Assembly: GCA_964473155.1 (NCBI GenBank)
Contig: CAYYNT010000008.1
Span: forward strand, 35,423-99,422
Direction: 5' to 3'
Length of the DNA: 64,000 nucleotides
DNA from: JAJFUG01 sp964473155
Lineage (GTDB): Bacteria; Gemmatimonadota; Glassbacteria; GWA2-58-10
The notes under the pieces were generated by a model. The model saw only the letters and a program-made list of their open reading frames with translations, searched no databases and had not been told where the DNA came from. Shown here piece by piece: positions 30,546-39,189 of this stretch (position 1 is the first letter of the stretch; every line of letters begins with the position of its first letter). The translations under genes were made by a program, and so were the position numbers.

Positions 30546-31883
30546 CTAATCCGCGCATCCTGCGCCCATTTTGGAGCGCAGTACGTCTGACTTGAGGATA
30601 AAGGCTCCAGTGGTCACTATCTCCTGACCGGACTGCAACCCGGCGAGGATTTCCACCAGATCGCCCATCACCCGGCCTTTAGTCACCGGACGGCGGATAT
30701 AGTAGTCTCCATCGTGATGCACGAACACGAAGTCGCGTCCCTCATCCGAAAGTACGGAAACAAGCGGGATAGCCATAGTCTCACGCGCTCCCTGCGGATA
30801 CAGGCGCACCTTGGCGAACATACCCGGCCTGAGCCTTCCTCCCGGATTGGCGAGGCTGATGCGGATTTTCACGGTACGGGAGGATTCCTCCATTGTCGCC
30901 CCCACGAAGTCCACGGCGCCGCTGAAGACTTCCGAGGGGTAAGCATCCACTGCCACGGTGGCTGTAAGATTCCCCGTACGCCAGGCGGTGCTGACCTCTT
31001 CCATCTGCTTTTCGTACAAATCAACCCACACCCAAAGATTGGAGACATCGGCGATAAGTATTGCATCCTTTCCCGGTTCAGCCAACTCTCCCAGGGTCGC
31101 GTGCACGAAGAGCACGGTCCCGGCGATCGGGGAGCGAACCACAAAGTGGCCGGCGGAGTGAGTGAGCCATTGCGCTTCAAGAGTTTTAATCTCTTTTTCG
31201 TCAATCCCCAGGCGTACAAGCCTGTATTTTGCGGCTTCCATCTTCACTCCGGCCGTCTCAAAAGCCTGCTGAGCTTCCAGATATTCCTTTTCGCTGGTTA
31301 CTTTGGATTGCCATAATTCTTTCTGGCGCTGAAAGCTTTTTTCAGTCAGACGAAACATTGCCTGCGCCTCTAAATAATCACCTTGTGCTCCGGCCAACTC
31401 GGGGCTGTCAATCTCGAAGAGTGGCTGTCCCGCTGAGACGTTCTGGCCCAGATCCACGTGAGCCTTGTGGATCAGACCGGGCACCACAGGGCTTATGTGG
31501 GCTACTTTCCTTTCATCAAACCTGATTTCGCCATTCAGTTCGAAAGGGCTGTCAATCTTGCGAAGCGCCACCGGCTGCACCTGAATCAGTCCTCCGTCTA
31601 ACAGGTCCTTTCTCACGCGCACTACGCCGGTTTCGTAACGGCACTCATCGCACTGATAGGTGGGTATGGCATGCTCGCAACTGTCGGCCAAAAGATCCGC
31701 CACCGGACGGTCAAGGTCGGACGTTTCTTTTTCAGCCGGTTTGCCAGGCGCGTCATGGCTTTCTCCGGACTGTAGCTCCTCGACATTTCCAGGGTCAGGT
31801 TTACCTGAACAACCCGGCGCCGACAGTGCTGCAATAAGAGGAATGGAAAAGATTATAGCCAAATGAATATATCGATTAGACAT
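30546..31883 (-). CDS. czcB: Efflux RND periplasmic adaptor (membrane fusion protein, CusB/CzcB type)
   Basis: 445 residues, with a lipobox-like LSAPGC (Cys25, though -3 is not a Leu) so probably anchored in the inner membrane. Between residues 69 and 84 is the motif CEHAIPTYQCDECRYE, a likely metal-binding site preceding the barrel-sandwich hybrid domain, which is not part of the core adaptor fold. The lipoyl/BSH domain (VVPGLIHKAHVDLGQNVSAG), helical hairpin and beta-barrel follow as in CusB. The start overlaps the TolC-like stop by 8 bp, pointing to translational coupling; the RND gene follows 9 bp later. It links pump and outer-membrane channel. Confidence 0.9.
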   Translation of the reverse strand: MSNRYIHLAIIFSIPLIAALSAPGCSGKPDPGNVEELQSGESHDAPGKPAEKETSDLDRPVADLLADSCEHAIPTYQCDECRYETGVVRVRKDLLDGGLIQVQPVALRKIDSPFELNGEIRFDERKVAHISPVVPGLIHKAHVDLGQNVSAGQPLFEIDSPELAGAQGDYLEAQAMFRLTEKSFQRQKELWQSKVTSEKEYLEAQQAFETAGVKMEAAKYRLVRLGIDEKEIKTLEAQWLTHSAGHFVVRSPIAGTVLFVHATLGELAEPGKDAILIADVSNLWVWVDLYEKQMEEVSTAWRTGNLTATVAVDAYPSEVFSGAVDFVGATMEESSRTVKIRISLANPGGRLRPGMFAKVRLYPQGARETMAIPLVSVLSDEGRDFVFVHHDGDYYIRRPVTKGRVMGDLVEILAGLQSGQEIVTTGAFILKSDVLRSKMGAGCAD

Positions 31884-33117
31884 GATTGAAATTTCCCATC
31901 AATGTGTTCAGTTCTGTCCACAGGATGTGGTATTCTGCCAGAAGGCCGAGGTAGGCGGCCTTAATACGGATTGACCGGCGACGGGCATCCAGAACATCGA
32001 TCAGATTTGTCTCTCCGACGCGATAACCGGTCTCCAACATTTTCAGTATGTCAGCATCCAGGGGCATGAGTTTATTGGAATACTGATCTATGGACTTCAA
32101 GAGAGCTTTGGCGCTGCCGTGCAGCCGGATCGCTTCCTCGCGCAATTTCCTGCCGGTCAGATCGTTTTCATAAACGGCAGTCTGCTTGCCGGCTTTCGCC
32201 TTTTGCACTTCACCCAGGTTCCAGTTCCACAGCGGCAGGGAAATGGTCAGCATTCCACCGCAGTAGCGAGTATCGAGCTCCTCGTTACGGAAACCGCCGA
32301 TACTGATGGCGGGGAAGGCGGCATGTTGCGCGGCGCTTACCTGGGCCTCGGCCTGGAACACTCGGGCTTGGGCCGCTCTGATCATCGGATAGCCTGCCTG
32401 GACCCTGGATATCACATCATCCAGTTCCGGAAGAGAAGGTGGGGTTTCCAAGTCCAGTTCGACACGAAAATCCTCCGGGATACTATTTCCGAGCCAGACA
32501 GCCAGACGTTTACGGTCAGCGGCAGCCATTTCCTTTGCATTGTCCAGTTCAGCAAGGGCTTCCGTGTATTCGGATTCCATGCGTATCAGTTCCACAGGCC
32601 GGGCTTCGCCTTTGTCCACCCTCAGTTTGACCACTTCGACCAGACGTTCGAGGTTTTCTGAGGATTCTGACAGAGAGATGATACGCGCCTGATCGTAAGC
32701 GACGGTAAGATACGACAGCCGTAATTCAAGCAGCACTTTAAGCCGGGCGGCCTGCTCCTCCAGCCTGGCGATATCCAGACCCGCTCTTGCGGCTTTCTGC
32801 CGGTAATGACGCAACATCAACCATTCCAGCGGCAGGCTGACCTCGATGTCGTTCACCAGGCCGGATTCACTCCCATTGAAAGTTTCTCCGCGCGCCCTGC
32901 GGACAGAAAATTCTGGATTTGGATACTGCCTGGCTGCGGAAACTCCACCCTCGGCAGCTTTTACCTGACTTTGGGTCATCAGAAGGCCGGGATTCTTTTC
33001 GGCGCAGCCAGCAACATAATCCCAGGTCAGCACAAAGGGGGATTGAATGCCCTCAGCCCTGACAGATTGGACAAAGACAAACGAAAAAATAAAGATCAGC
33101 AGATTCAGGTGATTCAT
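31876..33117 (-). CDS. czcC: TolC-family outer-membrane efflux protein (CzcC/CusC type)
   Basis: 413 residues from the ATG at 33115-33117, chosen for GAGGAGG just upstream; a longer in-frame start adds 24 residues ahead of the signal peptide (MNHLNLLIFIFSFVFVQSVRA). Two OEP repeats with long coiled helices follow (YSNKLMPLDADILKMLETGYRVGETN is part of the second; cf. NLERLVEVVKLRVDKGEA in the first). It forms the outer-membrane channel of the efflux pump. Downstream genes overlap or abut. Upstream lies a 14-bp dyad (CCGGGCAAGCCCGG, 33189-33202), then the scaffold gap, so the promoter is partly unseen. Confidence 0.88.
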   Translation of the reverse strand: MNHLNLLIFIFSFVFVQSVRAEGIQSPFVLTWDYVAGCAEKNPGLLMTQSQVKAAEGGVSAARQYPNPEFSVRRARGETFNGSESGLVNDIEVSLPLEWLMLRHYRQKAARAGLDIARLEEQAARLKVLLELRLSYLTVAYDQARIISLSESSENLERLVEVVKLRVDKGEARPVELIRMESEYTEALAELDNAKEMAAADRKRLAVWLGNSIPEDFRVELDLETPPSLPELDDVISRVQAGYPMIRAAQARVFQAEAQVSAAQHAAFPAISIGGFRNEELDTRYCGGMLTISLPLWNWNLGEVQKAKAGKQTAVYENDLTGRKLREEAIRLHGSAKALLKSIDQYSNKLMPLDADILKMLETGYRVGETNLIDVLDARRRSIRIKAAYLGLLAEYHILWTELNTLMGNFNHV

Positions 33118-33226
33118 GAATGCCTCCTCATCATCAGGACACATGAAGGCCCGGATTAGAAGAACCCGATTAAGATAGTAAACCACCACCGGGCAAGCCC
33201 GGCTGATCGCTTACTAAACGACAAGA

Positions 33227-33436
33227 ATGCCATTCATCCCACAAGCAAGCTGTGGGTTTTCTGGCATGGCTTTATAAATGANNNNNNNNNNNNNNNNNNN
33301 NNNNNNNNNNNNNNNNNNNNNNNNNNNNNNNNNNNNNNNNNNNNNNNNNNNNNNNNNNNNNNNNNNNNNNNNNNNNNNNNNATGCCATTCATCCCACAAG
33401 CAAGCTGTGGGTTTTCTGGCATGGCTTTATAAATGA
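33227..33436. other. Scaffold gap (100 N at 33282-33381) flanked by identical 55-bp sequences
   Basis: 33227-33281 and 33382-33436 are the same 55 bases, letter for letter, on either side of a run of exactly 100 N. An exact 55-base overlap at both contig ends is what a de Bruijn assembler with k=55 leaves when adjoining contigs are not merged, so this is probably one copy written twice, although a true short repeat collapsed here is possible. The 55-mer itself has a hairpin: ATGCCA...TGGCAT outside and CCCACA...TGTGGG inside. Confidence 0.85.
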
Positions 33437-33446
33437 GGAATGAGGG

Positions 33447-33911
33447 TCAGATCAGAAGGATTACGCTGCTGATGCGGTCGAGGAACAGATTGCCTGCTGG
33501 CGTTAGAGAGGATATCTGTCTGTCATGAAAACCTGTAGCCGGGATGGCCTGGAAAGCGCATTGCGCGCCGGAGAGGGACGGTGGGAGCGGGCTTATGTCA
33601 TGAGAAATCTCCCTGGAAACGGCCTTGCCCTGGATGCCGTCCGGCGAAAGACTCAGGTCGATGCAGCCGGAACAGACAGCCGGGCAGGCGGGGCAGGCGG
33701 CGGCGAGCGAGGGCGCCGGCTGCGCGGGCAGGCCGGAGTGCGTCCGGTGGCCGCTGTTGCTGCACGAACCGTCCGGACCGGATTCCTCGACCCTCATCGT
33801 TCCATCCGGGACCACGCACATCACGTAGCCGCTCTGGCCGATAAGGCTGGAAACAAGGCAGCAAAGCACCATCACCAGGGAGGCTGCCCGTCTGAGTTTT
33901 CTGGAATGCAT
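33447..33911 (-). CDS. Small secreted Cys-rich protein, probably part of the metal efflux operon
   Basis: 154 residues from the ATG at 33909-33911; a GTG just before (33912-33914) is an alternative, and neither has a clear ribosome site. The start is a signal-like helix (RRAASLVMVLCCLVSSLIGQ) followed by a Cys-spaced region: VMCVVPDGTM, GSCSN, CPACPAVCSGCIDLSLS. I recall similar small proteins beside metal-efflux operons in other bacteria, with the pattern Cys-x-x-Cys near DLxLS, but I cannot confirm the match. It is on the same strand as the pump genes with the gap between them, so it may be the first gene of the operon. A metal-sensing or metal-chaperone role is only a guess. Confidence 0.55.
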   Translation of the reverse strand: MHSRKLRRAASLVMVLCCLVSSLIGQSGYVMCVVPDGTMRVEESGPDGSCSNSGHRTHSGLPAQPAPSLAAACPACPAVCSGCIDLSLSPDGIQGKAVSREISHDISPLPPSLSGAQCAFQAIPATGFHDRQISSLTPAGNLFLDRISSVILLI

Positions 33912-34061
33912 CACGGACTTGCCTGTTAACGTTTTGGGTTGAATGTACCAGATTGCATATATTCTTAAATAAAAACATTACAATATAATCCTGCGCGCGG
34001 TTCCAGGCAATGGCAACTGTCGACTGCCAGCCGGAGTCATGCGCCTTATCGCCTTATTGAT

Positions 34062-35201
34062 TCACTCCTTGCGCTGCCAGTTGCCGCGCTGCGTCCCTGG
34101 TTCTCCCCGGAAACCGCCCGGTTCCAGCCCGATCCGCAGCAGTTCGCGGTACATGATCAGGTGCGAATCCAGGATGCCCTCGTGGCCGATCGCCCAGGTG
34201 CTGTCGCCTGTCACGCCGTGCGGACCCTCGTAGGTCATGCTGAGCGCGCCGCTGACATGATAGAGCGCTCCGGTCAGGTCAAGCGCCCAGGTCGGCTCGG
34301 TCAGCTCGCGCTTGAAAGAACAGGGCGGCGTGCCCTCGGCGGTCATCACCGCCAGGTAACGGTCGGCGATGGCCTTGTTCCGCTCGCGCATCACCTGCGG
34401 GGTCCAGTCCTCGACCAGGAACTCGCCGCGCTCCTCGTGCGAGTGGACATTGACCACGCAGTCCGGGGCCTCGTTGCGGGCCAGATTCAGCACGGCCCTG
34501 GTCTCGCGCGCCATTGGCTCGAACATGTCATCGCACTGCACGTTCACTCCCTGGTCGTTGAAATACCCGCCGAGGAAGCCGACATCCTTGAGCATCGGGT
34601 GGAACTCCTTTACAAACGGCCAGCGATACATATCGCCGTTCGCGCGGCTGCCCTGTCCGCAAAAAGTCATCGTATCGGCCGGAAGGCCGACAAAGCTGTT
34701 TTTCTTCACCCGCGCCCGGCCATCGGGATTGACCAGGGGCATTATCACCAGACGGTATTTCGAGGCTTTCTCGACAATCTCCGGCCAGGCCTTCCCGCGC
34801 AGGTCTTTACCTGTTTCCAGGATGTTGATCAGGTTGAGCGCCCCCACCAAGCCTTCAACTTCATGGCCGTGCACGCCGGCCAGAACCAGCAGGACCGGTT
34901 TGGCTCCCGGCGCTCTGCGGGCGAAAGCCTCCGGGTGGTGGCTCAGGGCGGCGGACTCGAAATTGGCCGTGCGCTCGAAATTGTCCTTCACACCGTAACT
35001 CACCGAATAGACCGGACGCTGTCCGGCCGAGAATGTTTCCAGCCGTACGACGCCTTTTTTTACCGACTCCAGCGCCCGGTAAACATCCTCACAGGTGGAT
35101 TTGTAAAACGCGGGGACCTCCTGCGCCGCCAGAAGAGAGCAGTATATCGATGCTGCCAGAACTGACAGAACCTGAGCTTTCATAAGTTTTTTCCAGGACA
35201 T
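34062..35201 (-). CDS. Secreted M14-family zinc carboxypeptidase
   Basis: 379 residues; AGGAG seven bases before the ATG. A signal peptide (to about LLAAQ, residue 27) precedes the M14 catalytic domain: the zinc ligands HGHE (His111, Glu114) in LAGVHGHEVEG, the substrate-binding NPDGR (158-162), a third zinc His in NVHSHEERG (253 or 255) and the catalytic Glu325 in MTYEGPHG. All catalytic residues are kept, so it should be active, trimming C-terminal or peptidoglycan-like peptide substrates outside the cytoplasm. It lies on the same strand as the lar genes, 37 bp from larC, but I see no functional link between them. Confidence 0.88.
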   Translation of the reverse strand: MSWKKLMKAQVLSVLAASIYCSLLAAQEVPAFYKSTCEDVYRALESVKKGVVRLETFSAGQRPVYSVSYGVKDNFERTANFESAALSHHPEAFARRAPGAKPVLLVLAGVHGHEVEGLVGALNLINILETGKDLRGKAWPEIVEKASKYRLVIMPLVNPDGRARVKKNSFVGLPADTMTFCGQGSRANGDMYRWPFVKEFHPMLKDVGFLGGYFNDQGVNVQCDDMFEPMARETRAVLNLARNEAPDCVVNVHSHEERGEFLVEDWTPQVMRERNKAIADRYLAVMTAEGTPPCSFKRELTEPTWALDLTGALYHVSGALSMTYEGPHGVTGDSTWAIGHEGILDSHLIMYRELLRIGLEPGGFRGEPGTQRGNWQRKE

Positions 35202-35238
35202 TTGCCCACTCCTGATCGAGAGTGAATGAAACTCTTCG

Positions 35239-36447
35239 TCAATCGTTCAGATATTTCTGGACCCGCGCCGCCAGATCCACAAGCGGCAGGCCAGCCTTTT
35301 CCGCCAGGGCGCGCAGGTCCTCGTACTCCGGCTTGGCCCGGCGCGCCCCGCCCGGCAGGCGCACCGTTTTCACCCGCAGCTCGCCCCAGGGCGTGGCGAC
35401 TGTCTCCATCCTGCGCTCCAGGGTCAGACGGTTGAACCGGCTCCAGCGCAGACCGATAGTGCTGGAGTTTTCGAGCACTGTCCTGGACATGGCGTCCAGG
35501 TCCGCCTCCCGGCACAGCACGTGCAGCCAGACCGCGGGACGGTTCTTTTTCATCTGCACCGGCGCGAGGAACACGTCCAGCGCACCGGAGGCGAAAAGCC
35601 GGTCCATCAGATAATCATAATGCTCCGGGTTCATGTCGTCGAGGTTGCACTCCAGCATCACCACCTCGCCTGGGGCCTGCTCCCTGTCGCTTCCCTGGCT
35701 GCCGAGATACAGCCGCAGCAGGTTCGGACGGTCCTCCAGCGTGCGGCTGCCCATGCCGTAGCCCACAGTGTCGAATGTCAGCGGGCCGGCGGGGGAGCAA
35801 TCCTCCGGCCGCACGAGGGTGGTTACTATCGCCGCGCCGGTGGGAGTTGTCAGCTCGGACTGAACAGGGGTGCGCTCGGAGGGGAAGCCCAGGGTGAGAC
35901 GGGCCACCGCCGGGACGGGCAGGGCCAGACGGCCGTGCGAGAACTCGACGAAACCGGTCCCGAAACGGAACGGCGAGGCGTAGAAACGCTCTATTCCCAG
36001 GTGAATGATTCCAGCCGCCGCACCCACTATGTCCACTATCGAATCGAGTGCGCCCACCTCGTGGAAATGGATTTTTTCAATGTCCACTCCATGGACCGCC
36101 GACTCGGCCTGGCCCAGCCGGAGGAATATCCTTTTCGCCAGTTCCCTGACCGGAGCCTCCAGCGGGCTGCGGTCTATCATGGAATTGATTTTGCTCAGCC
36201 CGCGGTGGTGATGATGGTCATGGTGGTGATGGCCCTCTTCACTGTCATGATCATGGATCAACACTTTCACGCGGGTGGCCTGTATACCGTGCGACTGCTC
36301 CCGGCTGACCTCGATTTCCACCCCCTCCAGGCCGAGCGCGCTAACCACGCCGGTCAGTTTTTCAACCGGGAAGCCGCAGTCGACAAGCGCCCCCAGGACC
36401 ATATCCCCGCTGACGCCGGAAAACATGTCGAAACAGGCTGTCCTCAT
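35239..36447 (-). CDS. larC: Nickel insertion protein LarC for the nickel-pincer nucleotide cofactor
   Basis: 402 residues, uninterrupted. It begins with the LarC signature FDMFSGVSGDMVLGALVDCG and carries a His/Asp-rich stretch (HDHDSEEGHHHHDHHHH, about residues 65-81) as in known LarC, likely for nickel binding, followed by GLSKINSMID. The C-terminal half has the LarC2-type region (MLECNLDDMNPEHYDYLMD). In Lactobacillus plantarum the two halves are joined by a programmed frameshift; here they are in one frame. LarC performs the CTP-dependent nickel insertion that ends cofactor synthesis. It lies downstream of larE (115-bp gap), same strand. Confidence 0.92.
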   Translation of the reverse strand: MRTACFDMFSGVSGDMVLGALVDCGFPVEKLTGVVSALGLEGVEIEVSREQSHGIQATRVKVLIHDHDSEEGHHHHDHHHHRGLSKINSMIDRSPLEAPVRELAKRIFLRLGQAESAVHGVDIEKIHFHEVGALDSIVDIVGAAAGIIHLGIERFYASPFRFGTGFVEFSHGRLALPVPAVARLTLGFPSERTPVQSELTTPTGAAIVTTLVRPEDCSPAGPLTFDTVGYGMGSRTLEDRPNLLRLYLGSQGSDREQAPGEVVMLECNLDDMNPEHYDYLMDRLFASGALDVFLAPVQMKKNRPAVWLHVLCREADLDAMSRTVLENSSTIGLRWSRFNRLTLERRMETVATPWGELRVKTVRLPGGARRAKPEYEDLRALAEKAGLPLVDLAARVQKYLND

Positions 36448-36562
36448 CCGTGTCGAGTCTCCTCTGCTTTAACCCTTGTCATGATCGCCAACCCGGCGCA
36501 GCCGTCGGGATATATCCGCCGGATTATATCTTCTCTCCGGCGAGTCTTTTTAATGTCCGTCC

Positions 36563-37423
36563 TCAGGCGCCATCAGCAGGAGAAGCGGCCGAACCGATGG
36601 CCTCGTTGAGACTGCCGCTGCGGAAACCCTGAAGGTCCACGGTGACGTACTTGTAGCCGATCTCCCTGAAACGCGCCACTATCTTATTGTTAAGTCCCGC
36701 CTCCAGCAGGCGCGGCATGACCGCCGGATCGACCTCGATTCGCGCCAGGTCGCCGTGGTGACGGACCCGCAGCGGTCCCTCCAGCCCCAGTGACCGAAGG
36801 AACTGCTCGCCCTGATCGATACGCACAAGGGCCTCGTCCGTGATTTTCATGCCGTAGGGGATACGGGAACTCAGGCAGGGAAAAGCGGGCTTGTCCCAGG
36901 TGGGAAGGCCGGCCCGGCGCGACAGTTCGCGTATCTCCGGCTTGGTCAGTCCGGCCTCGACCATGGGTGAGCGGATACCCAGTTCGCGGATGGCTTTCAT
37001 GCCCGGACGGTAATCCTTCAGGTCATCCGCGTTGGAACCGTCAACCACCGCAGCGAAACCGCGCTGACGGGCCAGGCTTGACAGGAGCGTATAAAGTTCG
37101 CTCTTGCACATGAAACAGCGGTCGGCCGGGTTGTCGCGGAAACCGGGACGCTCAAGCTCCCGTGTCTCCACGATCTCGTGCCGTGCCCCGATCAGCGCGG
37201 CGTATTCACGCGCCGCATCGAGCTGATGCGCCGGGATGGTGTTGCTCTTGCCGGTCACCGCCAGCACACGATCCTTCCCGAGGGCCTGCACGGCTGCGTA
37301 CAACAGAAAGGTGCTATCCACTCCGGCGCTGAACCCCACCAGCACGGAACCCATTTCCTGCAGGAGAGTGCTCAGCCGCTTCATTTTATCCTGAACGGAA
37401 ATAACCGTACTTTCAGCACTCAT
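36563..37423 (-). CDS. larE: LarE, ATP-dependent sulfur transferase for the nickel-pincer nucleotide cofactor
   Basis: 286 residues with GGGAGG upstream of the ATG. The PP-loop ATP-binding motif is SAGVDSTFL (32-40). Cys103 and Cys106 form CxxC in DRCFMCKSELY and Cys183 lies in FPCLSSRIPYG. LarE enzymes of the sacrificial type use a single Cys (L. plantarum C176); those with three such cysteines, as in Thermotoga maritima, bind a [4Fe-4S] cluster and act catalytically, so this enzyme probably belongs to the cluster-bearing class. It turns the two carboxylates made by LarB into thiocarboxylates. It lies between larB (59-bp gap) and larC. Confidence 0.92.
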   Translation of the reverse strand: MSAESTVISVQDKMKRLSTLLQEMGSVLVGFSAGVDSTFLLYAAVQALGKDRVLAVTGKSNTIPAHQLDAAREYAALIGARHEIVETRELERPGFRDNPADRCFMCKSELYTLLSSLARQRGFAAVVDGSNADDLKDYRPGMKAIRELGIRSPMVEAGLTKPEIRELSRRAGLPTWDKPAFPCLSSRIPYGMKITDEALVRIDQGEQFLRSLGLEGPLRVRHHGDLARIEVDPAVMPRLLEAGLNNKIVARFREIGYKYVTVDLQGFRSGSLNEAIGSAASPADGA

Positions 37424-37482
37424 CTATACCTCCCGGCTTGGCGCGGCGCCACGTGGAGCTTTCCCGGACCCGATCAGCCGGT

Positions 37483-38232
37483 TCAAACCTGCCTGTTGAT
37501 GAGCGAGGCGGCGAACGCCGCCCCGAACCCGTTGTCGATATTGACCACGGTGACCCCGGCGGCGCAGGAATTGAGCATGGTCAGAAGGGCGGAGATGCCG
37601 CCGAAACTGGCCCCGTAGCCCACGCTGGTCGGCACGGCGATCACCGGCCTGGAGAACATGCCGCCCACCACCGAGGCCAGCGCCCCCTCCATCCCGGCCA
37701 CCACTATCAGCACCCGCGCCCTGGATATGACCTCCCGCCGTGCCAGAAGGCGATGCAGGCCCGCCACCCCGACATCATAGACACGCTCCACCCGGCTGCC
37801 CATCACCTCGGCGCAGACAGCCGCCTCCTCGGCCACCGGGATATCGGCGGTCCCGGCGCAGAGCACCGCGATGCTGCCGGTCATCGGGACAGGCGGAGCC
37901 TGACGCAAGGCTACCACACGGGCCAGCTCGTGGTATTCAGCCGCGGGCAGGGCTTCAAGAAGAGCCCCGGCTGTGGCGCTGTCACAGCGCGTGGCCAGAA
38001 TGTTCTGGCCACGTCCGGCTATGCTTGACGCGATAGCCACGGTCTGACCGGCGGTCTTGCCCTGGCAGAAAATGACCTCGGCGAAGGAGTTCCGCAGCTC
38101 GCGGTGATGGTCCACGACAGCGAAACCGAGGTCCTCGAAAGGCAGGTTTTTCAGTTCCTCCAGGGCCGCGTCTATCTCGATCTGGCCGCTCTTCACGCCT
38201 GCCAGCAGCTCCTTTACGCGCTCAGGGCGCAT
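37483..38232 (-). CDS. larB: LarB, nicotinic acid adenine dinucleotide carboxylase/hydrolase
   Basis: 249 residues; GGGAGG before the ATG. The C-terminal AIR-carboxylase-like (PurE) fold is evident: VPMTGSIAVLCAGTADIPVAEEA, YDVGVAGLHRLL, VVAGMEGALASVVGG, VPTSVGYGASFGG. LarB carboxylates NaAD at C5 of the pyridinium ring and hydrolyses the pyrophosphate, the first step of the nickel-pincer nucleotide pathway. It is the first gene of larB-larE-larC, with a promoter at 38306-38334. The lactate racemase LarA is absent from the window. Confidence 0.93.
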   Translation of the reverse strand: MRPERVKELLAGVKSGQIEIDAALEELKNLPFEDLGFAVVDHHRELRNSFAEVIFCQGKTAGQTVAIASSIAGRGQNILATRCDSATAGALLEALPAAEYHELARVVALRQAPPVPMTGSIAVLCAGTADIPVAEEAAVCAEVMGSRVERVYDVGVAGLHRLLARREVISRARVLIVVAGMEGALASVVGGMFSRPVIAVPTSVGYGASFGGISALLTMLNSCAAGVTVVNIDNGFGAAFAASLINRQV

Positions 38233-38305
38233 CCAGCCCCTCCCACAGAATTAATTTTTCTCTACGGTAAAACACGGTTTGATCGCCGTCTGCGCCAGCA
38301 TGTCA

Positions 38306-38334
38306 TATTTAGTCCGTTTCCGGAAGGATATCAA
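38306..38334 (-). promoter_or_regulatory. Promoter of the lar operon
   Basis: On the minus strand TTGATA (38329-38334), a 17-base spacer and TAAATA (38306-38311), about 75 bases before the larB ATG. The -35 box matches five of six consensus bases; the -10 box matches three. Confidence 0.45.
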
Positions 38335-38375
38335 GCCTTAAATACAGAAGATCAAACGTTCATATATTTCAGGGT

Positions 38376-38413
38376 AAAAATAAAGCCGGAGCGCCGCTCA
38401 CAGCGCTCCGGCT
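38376..38413 (-). terminator. Terminator of the bacteriohemerythrin gene
   Basis: GCCGGAGCGC and GCGCTCCGGC form a perfect 10-bp stem with an 8-base loop, followed on the minus strand by TTTATTTTTA. It ends the hemerythrin transcript and separates it from the lar promoter. Confidence 0.8.
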
Positions 38414-38505
38414 CAATTGATCCAGTGTCAGGTTGCGGCCTTCCCGTGAATAATGAGCCGCCTCAAGAACTAAGGTCTGCCAATTCCGGCCCGCCGCGTG
38501 GAAAT

Positions 38506-38913
38506 CTATTTAAGGCCGTTTTCGTTGAAGCATTTGGAGTATTTCTTGTCCTGGACCTTGATATGGTTCAAAAGCCAGTTTTTCAGGAAATCCATCACCT
38601 CAAGCGAGAGCATGGCCTTGCCAGAGTCGAACTGCGTCTGGAACTCCTTGACTTTCTTAACGAAATTCTGATGCTCGAACTTGTGCATCGCCGAACCGAG
38701 GTAATTGAACTTTTCAAAGTATTTCTCCTCCAGGGCGAAATGCGTGCCTGCATAGGAGGCCAGGCCGGAGATGATACCCGAAAGAGCCTGTTTGTTCTGT
38801 CCGGTGAGCATCGCCTGATGGAGCTGATTGATCATCGCCACCAGTTGTTTGTGCTGGCCGTCTATCTCCGCCACGCTGACACTGTAGCTGTCATCCCAGT
38901 CGATCAATGGCAT
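38506..38913 (-). CDS. Bacteriohemerythrin, oxygen-binding di-iron protein
   Basis: 135 residues, a single hemerythrin domain of usual length. All seven di-iron ligands are present: His21, His58, Glu62, His77, His81, His117 and Asp122 (motifs DGQHKQL, THFALEEKYF, MHKFEHQNF, NHIKVQDKKY). AAAGGAGG lies eight bases before the ATG. Such proteins bind O2 reversibly and are used for oxygen supply or sensing. It is divergent from cheA across a 454-bp region, and has its own terminator. Placement beside a chemosensory cluster whose receptor carries a haem motif hints at oxygen or redox sensing. Confidence 0.95.
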   Translation of the reverse strand: MPLIDWDDSYSVSVAEIDGQHKQLVAMINQLHQAMLTGQNKQALSGIISGLASYAGTHFALEEKYFEKFNYLGSAMHKFEHQNFVKKVKEFQTQFDSGKAMLSLEVMDFLKNWLLNHIKVQDKKYSKCFNENGLK

Positions 38914-39017
38914 AATGGCATCCTCCTTTAGAATAAATTGTCCGGCAAGATTGAATCAGGGAAGAAGAGAGGTTTTTCTGTTTTTTACAGCAGTCCAGCC
39001 TGCTGTCTTAACCTTAC

Positions 39018-39189
39018 CATGAAAATTTCCATGTTGTAAATTTGCTATTTTTGAAAAATTATTTCAATGTGTTATGCAAATAATCTTTTAATCGGCTGTC
39101 GCCGCCTTCTGACAAACGTCAGGCCTCCAGGCCTGTAACTTTATAACAATCCTTCCGGTTTAATCGGATCAACACTTATAACTATAAGT
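39018..39189 (+). promoter_or_regulatory. Candidate promoter and dyads between hemerythrin and cheA
   Basis: This lies in the 454-bp gene-free region 38914-39367. CATGAAAATTTCCATG (39018-39033) is a near-perfect palindrome. TTGAAA (39051-39056), 16 bases, TATGCA (39073-39078) is a possible promoter toward cheA. ACTTATA-AC-TATAAGT (39174-39189) is a perfect 7+7 dyad. A further hairpin ACAGCAG...CTGCTGT is at 38987-39006. Any of these could bind a regulator that controls both divergent genes; nothing else coding is seen. Confidence 0.4.

Noticed and set aside
33227..33436. Pair of 55-bp direct repeats as a CRISPR or mobile-element signature
   Set aside because: Only two copies exist, both touching the N gap and exactly 55 bases long, which fits a k-mer overlap artefact better than biology.
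35239..36447. Programmed frameshift in larC as in Lactobacillus
   Set aside because: The gene is a single uninterrupted frame of full length.
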